Positions 1-6,263 of a DNA stretch of 6,263 nt are shown here, in pieces (the stretch's first letter is position 1; each line of letters opens with the position of its first letter). Source of the stretch: an uncultured Flavobacteriales bacterium (GTDB taxonomy: Bacteria; Bacteroidota; Bacteroidia; Flavobacteriales_D; Parvicellaceae); NCBI GenBank assembly GCA_937924345.1, contig CALDTD010000160.1, positions 1-6,263 of the forward strand, in the 5' to 3' direction. Under the pieces are notes generated by a model that had not been told where the DNA came from, did no database searches, and worked only from the letters and a program-made list of their open reading frames with translations. Made by a program: the position numbers and the translations under genes.

Positions 1-48
1 GTCCGTCCGTCCGTCCGTCTGTCTGTCTGTCTGTCTGTATGTATGTCT
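1..48. repeat. Tetranucleotide microsatellite (GTCC/GTCT/GTAT)
   Basis: Twelve consecutive 4-base units: four GTCC, five GTCT, two GTAT and one GTCT, ending at 48. The tract runs into the permease frame without a stop and would encode repeating Ser-Val-Arg-Pro and Cys-Leu-Ser-Val residues. Its base composition is very different from the AT-rich DNA that follows. Because it starts at base 1, its full length is unknown. It could be a slippage-prone coding repeat, or a eukaryotic-type microsatellite joined to bacterial sequence by an assembly error. The sequence alone does not decide between these. Confidence 0.9.
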
Positions 49-3000
49 GAAAGTGACTGCTTGCATCGATGAAAATAATGCATTGGTAGAATTTGGTTAC
101 TATGGTGTGTTTTTCGTTACTGCTGGTATTTGGGGAGCAACGCTTTCTTCTGCTTTAGGAGGAATTTTAGGAGCTCCGCGTATTTTGCAAGCCATGTCTA
201 TCGATAAAATTACACCTCGCTTTTTTGCTATGGGTGTAGGAAAAGACAATGAACCTAGAAGAGCATTGATTTTAACATTTGTGCTTGCCGAAATAGGAAT
301 TTTAATTGGAGAGTTAGATGTTATAGCGGAGGTTGTCGCAATGTTTTATATGGCTGCTTATTTATTTATTAATGTTTCTTGTTTTTTAGAACAATGGGCA
401 AGTCCAGATTTTAGACCAACTTTTAAGATTTCAAGCTATATTCCAGCTTTAGGTGCAGTAGCTACGCTTATTTTAATGATTCAGTTGAATGCTGTTGCTG
501 CAATTACATCAATAGTAATAATGGCCTTTATTTTTATTTGGTTAACGCGTAAACAACTAGAATTAGGATCGGGTGATGTGTGGCAAAGCGTTTGGAGTTC
601 AATCGTTAAATTGGGATTAAAAAACTTAAATAAAAAATCGACTCATAACCGAAATTGGGAACCAAATATTCTTCTGTTTAGTGGTGGAACACAAGCCAGG
701 CCACATTTGTTAGAGTTTAGCAAATCCATTGCTGGCCGTAATGGGATGATTTCTAATTTTGATTTAATTGAAAACAAAACTGCTGACGTATTATTCCCAA
801 AGCACAAACAGTCTGTTCCATTAGATGACATTTACGATGATACGATTTTTAATCGTAAGCAAGAATGTAAAGATATTTATACAGGAATAGAGGCGATTGC
901 TGGTACTTATGGATTCTCTGGAATAGAGCCGAATACGGTTTTAATGGGATGGGCAAAAAACACAAAAGACCCTGAACGCTTTTCTAAATTGACCAATACT
1001 TTACACCAGTTAGATTATAATGTACTTTTTTTAGATTATGATGTTACTAAAGGTTTTGGAGCAAAGAAAAGAATCGATATTTGGTGGCGAGACTTATCCA
1101 ACCTTAGTTATTTAACAGTTCAGTTAACGAAACTTCTAATGACTTCTAATGATTGGTCTAATGCACAAGTTCGTTTCTTCTTTTTAAACCAAGATAGTAG
1201 CCTACAATACTCGATTAAGAAAGCGGTTGAAAAAAGGACAGAGGAGCTAAGAAATCAGGCTGAGATAACTGTTGTAAACAATGAATTTGAGCAAAAAGAC
1301 TTTTATGATGTTGTAAAACAACACTCTTCAGAAGCGGATTTAATATTAATTGATTTACCAGAATTAGATCATACCAATCAAGATAGTTTTGTTCAGCGAA
1401 CAAACGATTTGTTAGGAGTTTTGGGGACGACTTTAATCATAAAAGCTTCATCACATTTTAATGATGGTATTGGTGTAAACCAATCAATAGAGAAGGGTTT
1501 TCATACGTTGGCGAAGAGATCTATTCCAGTCTCAATAGAGGAGGAGTTACCTCCTTTAGCTACTATTACCAGTGTAAATATAGCTGCAGAAGTCAGTAGT
1601 TTAGATAAAGGTTTATTGGCTGCAAATCAGCAATTTGTAGATACTGTATACGAACCTTTGAATAAGGTGTATGAGGTAATCACAACTTTTTTGCAAGATG
1701 AAAATGAATTGGATAAATATGAAATCTACGATAAGCTACAAGAGCTTTTAAATGATATTAAAGAAAATAGGTTACTGTCTGTTTCTGAAGGAATTGCAAT
1801 AGGTATTCAAACACAGTTGGAGACCTTTAAAGCGCTAACAGATAAAGTTCCCTATCAAACATTAAGAACTTTTGAACCAAGAGAATTAATAGTACAAAAA
1901 ACAGATTCTCTTAAATTAAAAAAGCAAAAGAAAAGATTAACTCGATGGAGTAAGACCCCTAAAATTAAAGTAAAACTTCAGTCGATAGCTCAGCATCATT
2001 TCGAAGATAATTATATAGCAGCATTTAGAGAAAAACTAAATGCAGTTGGAGCGGTTCCATTGCACCTTAATAATGTTTTGAAAAAATGGCTAAAAGATCT
2101 TGAAAATAGTAGCAATGAAATATCCTATAAAGAAAAAGTAAATGAGTTAGAAGAAGCTTTTAATCAACAATTAACAGAAGATAAACAGAAGTTGTTCAAT
2201 TTACTAAATCGTTTAAGTAGAATGTTTAGTAATTCTGTTTTGCACGATGCTAATCTATTAGAAATTAAGAATATTGTTGTTTTAAGGGAAGAAGAACGTG
2301 GATCAAATGCATTAAAAACAATCTATCAACATCTAGTTAATTATCCTTTAACTTGGAAAAAGAATACAGCAGTTTTAAACGATCAATTAAGTGTAAATCT
2401 TTGGTTACTAAAATTAAAGGGAAATATTATTCCAGAGATTACAGAAGTTAGTAACCTTGTTAAGGTAAAGGAAATTGAGCCAATTATCTCAATAGGAAAT
2501 CAAGTTATAACTGATATTTCGAGTCTTGAAATTCAAAATCTTTTCACACTAGAAAATCAACTTCTACAATTAGGAATCGAGTTTAAAGCAAATGATTTGT
2601 TTACTAGATTAAACGACAAAATTAAAAAAGATATCAATTCCTATTGCTCTGAAATTGCTATTTATACTCCTGAGATGATGGGGGATTTTGAGGTGGAACA
2701 AGATGAATTAGCCCTTTCTGTCGTTAATGTTCCAAAAGTGGTAACTTATTTAATAGATAACGAAATTTTGAGTGAAGTAAATAATCTGCTACATCGACTG
2801 GTTAATGTTGTTAAATCGGAATCTTTAAAAATGGAAAATAGTTTACGTTTATTACAGTTTTCGTTAACAAATCAGAAAGATGACCACGTATTAATTAAAA
2901 AGGTAAAAGATAAAGTTCAATTAGAAATTAGCGATTCTGTTGAGCAATTAAGAGATACATTAGCTGATTTTAATAAACAATTAAATGGTGTAATAATTCA

Positions 3001-4306
3001 TTTAAAAGAGGTGTTGATCGAACCAGTAGTACTAGGTAATGCTGATGATTTGAATGGGATAATACGAAAGGAAAGTGCTAAGAAAGGCTACAAAAAACAG
3101 GTTAAGAAATTAAAATATTGGATTGATAAAGGAAACAACTGGGTAGATAATTTAATAATAAAAGGTAAAGATTTAGTTGCTATTTCTAGCCATCAGTACA
3201 GAACAAAGGCATTACAAAACCCTAATTCTAAAATGAGTAGTTTTGTTGATTCTGTTTCTCTTTCCGACGATGTGAATAAGAATTTACCATTCTATTACAA
3301 AGAGCTATTTACAGGAAAGCATGATGCTCCTCCTTCTTCTTTAAAAAATAGAAGTATTGAAATTGAGCAGTTTAACCAAGCTTTATCGAAGTATAATAGC
3401 GGTAGAAAAGGAGCTATTCTATTTACTGGAGAACATTATGCAGGAAGTTCTTATCTAATAGAAAATATACTTAAAACCGTCCCATTTAAAAAGGTCTTAA
3501 AGATAGAAAAGCCTTCGTTATTTTTTAATGATGTAGATCGTTTAATAGAGCGATCTTTTAAGGCCGCATCTGGTCAAAATAGACCATTAGATGAAATAAT
3601 TAAAAGTTTGCCTAAAGGAACAGTGATTCTAATAGAAGATTTAGAATTATGGTGGACAAGAACTGAAAATGGAGCCAAAGTTATAGAACGTTTTAATGCT
3701 TTAATTCAGAAATATAATAAATCTGTTTTATTTATAATTAGTTGTAATGTTCATGCGTACGAATTAATAAGACAATTGGTAAACATTGATGTCAATTTAT
3801 TAGAAACGATAATGATATTACCATTAAAAATTCAACAAATAAGGCGTACTTTAATGAGTAGACATAGAAGTGGGGGCTTACAATATAAATGGAAAGGAAA
3901 GCAAGAAAAAGAGATTTCAAGTCGCAAAGAAAATCAATTAATAAAGCGTATTGCCAGCGTATCTAATGGAAATATTGGAGCATCTTTTTATACTTGGCTT
4001 GGCAATATTAAAGCAGTAGAAAAAAATACATTGGTATTTGAATCCATTGAACAGCAAGAACTTCCGAATGTTCTAAATGCTGAGTTAGAATCGATCTTGG
4101 TGCAAGTTTTAATTCATAAAGAATTGTCTTTAGTACGTCTACAGAAAGTTTACAAAAATGAATCTAAAGAACAATTAATGTACAATTTAGAACGTCTTTT
4201 CCGAATGAATTTATTACTTAAAGTAGGAGTGAGAAAGTATCGTATAAACCCCTATGTACTTGTGTTTGTAGTTGATCACCTTAGAAAAAAAGAATTAATA
4301 AGCTAG
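2..4306 (+). CDS. SLC12-type cation/chloride cotransporter-like permease fused to a helical region and a AAA-like ATPase domain (5' partial)
   Basis: Numbering is from the GTG at 53. Residues 17-166 hold about five hydrophobic segments (near 17-41, 70-88, 89-112, 129-145, 147-165), the last part of an APC/SLC12 membrane domain. GATLSSALGGILGAPRILQA (29-48) is the family's characteristic stretch. Residues 200-505 look like the SLC12 cytosolic domain: NILLFSGG (205-212), PNTVLMGW (293-300), IDIWW (341-345) and ILIDLPE (431-437). Residues 505-1095 are mostly charged helix without a recognised domain. Residues 1110-1340 resemble an AAA/STAND ATPase: a P-loop-like GEHYAGSS (1126-1133) lacking the lysine, VILIEDLE (1191-1198) as Walker B, and FIISCN (1227-1232) as a sensor-1-like strand. 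Residues 1344-1417 look like a winged helix. The protein should sit in the inner membrane and move ions or amino acids, with a large cytosolic regulatory part. SLC12 assignment is firm; substrate is unknown. GTG at 53 is not the start: the frame is open to base 2, no ribosome site precedes it, and the first half of the permease is missing. Confidence 0.88.
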   Translation, partial: SVRPSVCLSVCLYVCLKVTACIDENNALVEFGYYGVFFVTAGIWGATLSSALGGILGAPRILQAMSIDKITPRFFAMGVGKDNEPRRALILTFVLAEIGILIGELDVIAEVVAMFYMAAYLFINVSCFLEQWASPDFRPTFKISSYIPALGAVATLILMIQLNAVAAITSIVIMAFIFIWLTRKQLELGSGDVWQSVWSSIVKLGLKNLNKKSTHNRNWEPNILLFSGGTQARPHLLEFSKSIAGRNGMISNFDLIENKTADVLFPKHKQSVPLDDIYDDTIFNRKQECKDIYTGIEAIAGTYGFSGIEPNTVLMGWAKNTKDPERFSKLTNTLHQLDYNVLFLDYDVTKGFGAKKRIDIWWRDLSNLSYLTVQLTKLLMTSNDWSNAQVRFFFLNQDSSLQYSIKKAVEKRTEELRNQAEITVVNNEFEQKDFYDVVKQHSSEADLILIDLPELDHTNQDSFVQRTNDLLGVLGTTLIIKASSHFNDGIGVNQSIEKGFHTLAKRSIPVSIEEELPPLATITSVNIAAEVSSLDKGLLAANQQFVDTVYEPLNKVYEVITTFLQDENELDKYEIYDKLQELLNDIKENRLLSVSEGIAIGIQTQLETFKALTDKVPYQTLRTFEPRELIVQKTDSLKLKKQKKRLTRWSKTPKIKVKLQSIAQHHFEDNYIAAFREKLNAVGAVPLHLNNVLKKWLKDLENSSNEISYKEKVNELEEAFNQQLTEDKQKLFNLLNRLSRMFSNSVLHDANLLEIKNIVVLREEERGSNALKTIYQHLVNYPLTWKKNTAVLNDQLSVNLWLLKLKGNIIPEITEVSNLVKVKEIEPIISIGNQVITDISSLEIQNLFTLENQLLQLGIEFKANDLFTRLNDKIKKDINSYCSEIAIYTPEMMGDFEVEQDELALSVVNVPKVVTYLIDNEILSEVNNLLHRLVNVVKSESLKMENSLRLLQFSLTNQKDDHVLIKKVKDKVQLEISDSVEQLRDTLADFNKQLNGVIIHLKEVLIEPVVLGNADDLNGIIRKESAKKGYKKQVKKLKYWIDKGNNWVDNLIIKGKDLVAISSHQYRTKALQNPNSKMSSFVDSVSLSDDVNKNLPFYYKELFTGKHDAPPSSLKNRSIEIEQFNQALSKYNSGRKGAILFTGEHYAGSSYLIENILKTVPFKKVLKIEKPSLFFNDVDRLIERSFKAASGQNRPLDEIIKSLPKGTVILIEDLELWWTRTENGAKVIERFNALIQKYNKSVLFIISCNVHAYELIRQLVNIDVNLLETIMILPLKIQQIRRTLMSRHRSGGLQYKWKGKQEKEISSRKENQLIKRIASVSNGNIGASFYTWLGNIKAVEKNTLVFESIEQQELPNVLNAELESILVQVLIHKELSLVRLQKVYKNESKEQLMYNLERLFRMNLLLKVGVRKYRINPYVLVFVVDHLRKKELIS
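1132..1152. repeat. 10-base perfect tandem duplication inside the permease gene
   Basis: CTTCTAATGA occurs twice back to back (1133-1142 and 1143-1152), with the match reaching back one base to 1132. It encodes part of LLMTSND (residues 361-367) in the SLC12-like cytosolic domain. The unit is not a multiple of three, so gain or loss of a copy would shift the frame. The protein reads through normally here, so the present state is the intact one. Confidence 0.85.
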
Positions 4307-4308
4307 TT

Positions 4309-5025
4309 ATGGATTTTCAAGTTATACCTTTTAAAGTATTTTTTTTACTTATTATTGAATTGGTTTGGTTAATAGGTTTTTTTGTCACGTTTCAATACGT
4401 TGTTATTCGGATGATTAAAAACCACAAATGGAAAGACTGGTTAACTTTTTATGTTCCATTAATTCGTAATGTTGTTTTGGTGCTTTTCACTGCTAAAGTT
4501 GTTTACTCGCTTGGAAAGTACAATCCATTATTAATTTTGTTTATTGTAGGAGTTGTATTTGCCTCAACTTGGCCTATTATTAGGGACTTTGTACAAGGGA
4601 CAATTTTTTGTCTGCAAAAAGGAAATATTGTTGGTCAAGAAATTAAAATGGACGAAATAAAAGGTTTAATAATTAAACTTGGTAAAACAAAACTTAATGT
4701 AGAGCAAAAGAATGGAGAAGTAGTTCAAATTCCATATAATCAAGTGTTTACTTCTGTGGTCGCTAAACCGATTACAGATAAGGAAGTTAAGTCAGAAATG
4801 ATTATCATACCTCTACCTAACAATAGTAAACTAGACCAACTGAAAAATGATTTAAGAGTTAAACTATTGTCTTTTCCATGGATGGTAATTAAAAATGGTG
4901 TGAGCATCGATTTCTTTCAAGAAAAAGAAACTAAAATGATTAAAATTGGTTTCTCGCTAACTAATCCTTCAAAAAAAATGGAAATAGAGGAAGAGGTAAA
5001 ACATTACTTAAGTGAATTGAAGTAG
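4309..5025 (+). CDS. MscS-family mechanosensitive ion channel-like protein
   Basis: A 238-residue inner-membrane protein. Hydrophobic segments lie near residues 8-32, 48-67 and 72-100. The third, with glycines at 81 and 97 and the stretch RDFVQGTIFCL (92-102), corresponds to the pore-lining TM3 of MscS. It is followed by the MscS beta domain (about 103-152): KGNIVGQEI, IKGLIIKLG, then NGEVVQIPYNQVF (135-147), matching the family pattern of a dG-x-x-v-x-IPN strand and turn, with Tyr in place of the usual Pro-Asn junction. Residues 160-238 fit the mixed alpha/beta cytosolic domain. At 238 residues it is somewhat shorter than E. coli MscS (286). The ATG lies 2 bases after the stop of the cotransporter-ATPase gene, so it is probably translated by coupling from the same transcript. 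No clear Shine-Dalgarno is seen, only A-rich sequence, as is usual in Bacteroidota. Likely role: membrane-tension-gated release of small solutes on osmotic downshift. Family assignment is good; gating is not shown. Confidence 0.85.
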   Translation: MDFQVIPFKVFFLLIIELVWLIGFFVTFQYVVIRMIKNHKWKDWLTFYVPLIRNVVLVLFTAKVVYSLGKYNPLLILFIVGVVFASTWPIIRDFVQGTIFCLQKGNIVGQEIKMDEIKGLIIKLGKTKLNVEQKNGEVVQIPYNQVFTSVVAKPITDKEVKSEMIIIPLPNNSKLDQLKNDLRVKLLSFPWMVIKNGVSIDFFQEKETKMIKIGFSLTNPSKKMEIEEEVKHYLSELK

Positions 5026-5076
5026 AGTTTATTGTTAGTGATTAGTGTTTTAGATTTAATACTGGAAGACCTAAGA
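5026..5076. other. Short gap between convergent genes, with degenerate 7-base repeats
   Basis: These 51 bases separate the stop of the channel gene from the stop of the minus-strand gene. They contain TTAGTGA followed at once by TTAGTGT (5035-5048), then TTTAGAT, and near 5068-5087 a run with AGAC spaced about 7 bases apart. No hairpin followed by a T-run was found, so I call no intrinsic terminator. An 8-base inverted repeat, ATTGAAGT (5016-5023) and ACTTCAAT (5084-5091), spans the gap with a loop of 60 bases and is probably chance. Confidence 0.55.
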
Positions 5077-6263
5077 CTAAAAGACTTCAATCTCAAAATC
5101 TTTTACCTTAAAGTTTTCTTTATTAGGGTTATAAAGGTAGAGACTAACTTTATTTTTGCTTGAAGCAAGCGGTTGAGGAGTGAAAATAAATGTGTTTTCT
5201 CCTGAATTAAGCAATTTAGTCTGATAAAACACTGTTTCGTTTTCTTCCATTAAAGCAAAAACTAGCATCAGATTAGATTTTTCAGTTTTATGATTGATGT
5301 TAACTTTAACTTTAGCGATTCTATTTTTGTTTACAAAAGTACTTTTGTCTTCTAATTCAAGTGTTAGTGCAAATTCTTCATTTTTATTGAATTCAATAAT
5401 ACTATCTGTAGTGAAATTATTATTGCTCCATTTTTTGTCTATTTTAATAGTGTTTTTATAAACAGTAGATCTATTGTTTAGTCCAAGTAAACTAGAAAGA
5501 TTTTGCTTTGTATTTAGCTCTTTTTTAAAAACTGAAAAATTATTATTTCCTCCAATCCTAACTAATTGACTTCTTAGCTCTGGGTATATATCAAAAAAAA
5601 CAGTTGTAACATTCGTATTTTGCATAACGATATAATCATAATCCCAATTGAGTTTATTTTCAATATTAGCTTTATTCAAACTATGGACCGTGTAACCACT
5701 TCTACCTAACAAAATAAATGGGATATTAGGAACTTCGCTATCTAAGACTAATAGTTTTGCATCTTTAGAGATATTAAGGGCATTAAGTACTTGATCGCCA
5801 TCTTTATAATTTTGTATCGCGAATAAGGTTGTGTCCCATGCCCCAGTTTCGTGTCTTTGTACTTGTGCATCTAATGAATGCCTATTCATTTCATACACTG
5901 AAATACTTAATAAAATAAAAGCTATAATATTTAGTGTTATATTTTTAAACTTAACAAATGAAAAAACGAATACAAGCAGTAAAATAATGGGAGTTAGAAA
6001 AGTGTCTATAAAATAATAATCATGCGCTTTAAACTGTTTTAACATTAGAAATGAGTAAAGCAACACACCAAACAAAGCAATGCCAAATTGTATTAACAGC
6101 TGAATTTGAATGTTGGTAATTTCTCGCTTTCTTAAATACTGTATTATACTTAGAAAAATTCCCAAAATTAAAAGTAGGTAATGCCATTTGGTTAAATAAT
6201 GCCACTTCCATTTTTCACAAGCAATTGAAACTAGATCCTTAACTTCTTCCCAGGAGTTTGCAG
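5077..6263 (-). CDS. GT39/ArnT-like membrane glycosyltransferase, C-terminal part (5' partial)
   Basis: The reverse-strand frame ends at a TAG (5077-5079) and stays open to the right edge, giving 394 visible residues. A TTG at 6165 is only an internal Leu codon. The 32 residues before it, including WKWHYLTKWHYLLLI, continue the membrane domain without a stop, so the start lies beyond 6263. Counting from that TTG, hydrophobic segments lie near the first 12 residues (with the upstream LLLI), 22-43, 52-70 and 76-93. The second is followed by FKAHDYYFID (45-54); a His-x-Tyr-Tyr motif at the start of a late membrane helix is typical of bacterial GT39/ArnT/PMT-like glycosyltransferases. Residues 95-362 form a soluble, presumably periplasmic, C-terminal domain with Rossmann-like short strands (KLLVLDSEVP, YDYIVMQN) and a beta-rich end. 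The catalytic acidic loop would be N-terminal and is outside the window. Sugar donor and acceptor are unknown. It faces the channel gene convergently and is probably a separate transcript. Confidence 0.72.
   Translation of the reverse strand, partial: ANSWEEVKDLVSIACEKWKWHYLTKWHYLLLILGIFLSIIQYLRKREITNIQIQLLIQFGIALFGVLLYSFLMLKQFKAHDYYFIDTFLTPIILLLVFVFSFVKFKNITLNIIAFILLSISVYEMNRHSLDAQVQRHETGAWDTTLFAIQNYKDGDQVLNALNISKDAKLLVLDSEVPNIPFILLGRSGYTVHSLNKANIENKLNWDYDYIVMQNTNVTTVFFDIYPELRSQLVRIGGNNNFSVFKKELNTKQNLSSLLGLNNRSTVYKNTIKIDKKWSNNNFTTDSIIEFNKNEEFALTLELEDKSTFVNKNRIAKVKVNINHKTEKSNLMLVFALMEENETVFYQTKLLNSGENTFIFTPQPLASSKNKVSLYLYNPNKENFKVKDFEIEVF

Noticed and set aside
53..55. GTG as the start codon of the large gene
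   Set aside because: It falls in the middle of a permease membrane domain, has no ribosome-binding site, and the frame is open upstream to the window edge.
643..831. Minus-strand open frame of 62 codons
   Set aside because: It lies wholly antisense to the conserved SLC12-like domain and its product resembles nothing.
1215..1403. Minus-strand open frame of 62 codons
   Set aside because: It is antisense to the large gene, with no start signal or recognisable protein features.
5016..5091. 8-base inverted repeat as a bidirectional terminator
   Set aside because: The arms are short and separated by 60 bases, inside the ends of both coding regions, with no T-run.
5831..6016. Plus-strand open frame of 61 codons
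   Set aside because: It is the reverse shadow of the membrane glycosyltransferase-like gene.
6029..6211. Minus-strand open frame of 60 codons in another frame
   Set aside because: It overlaps the glycosyltransferase-like frame, which has a better protein with a membrane-helix pattern and the HDYY motif.

Overview
The window is AT-rich bacterial DNA, roughly one third G+C by eye. Its A/T-ending codons, lack of clear Shine-Dalgarno sites and protein types point to Bacteroidota, most likely a flavobacterium. This is inferred from style and protein resemblance, not from a marker gene. It holds two genes cut by the window edges, one complete gene, a 51-base gap between convergent genes, and a tetranucleotide microsatellite at the left end. 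No RNA gene, insertion sequence, CRISPR array or clear terminator was seen.

Left and centre (to 4306, + strand): the 3' part of one very large gene. The visible protein of over 1,400 residues begins inside the membrane domain of an SLC12-type (Na-K-Cl cotransporter-like) APC-superfamily permease. It continues through the SLC12-type cytosolic domain, then about 600 residues of predicted helical sequence I cannot assign, then a AAA/STAND-like nucleotide-binding domain whose Walker A lysine is replaced by serine, and ends in a winged-helix-like segment. The frame is open to the left edge, so the true start lies outside. The first 48 bases are GTCC/GTCT/GTAT repeats read in the same frame. They are either part of the gene or a foreign or misassembled sequence joined to it.

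Centre right (4309-5025, + strand): a small MscS-type mechanosensitive channel protein starts 2 bases after the big gene's stop, so the two are almost certainly cotranscribed. An ion/chloride cotransporter-like permease with its own cytosolic ATPase-like module, next to a tension-gated channel, suggests a volume- or osmoregulation unit in which one part handles ion uptake and the other emergency efflux. That functional coupling is inference.

Right (5077-6263, - strand): the C-terminal part of a multi-pass membrane protein resembling GT39/ArnT-type lipid-linked sugar glycosyltransferases, transcribed toward the channel gene. Its frame is open to the right edge, so it is also partial. It is probably unrelated to the operon on its left.
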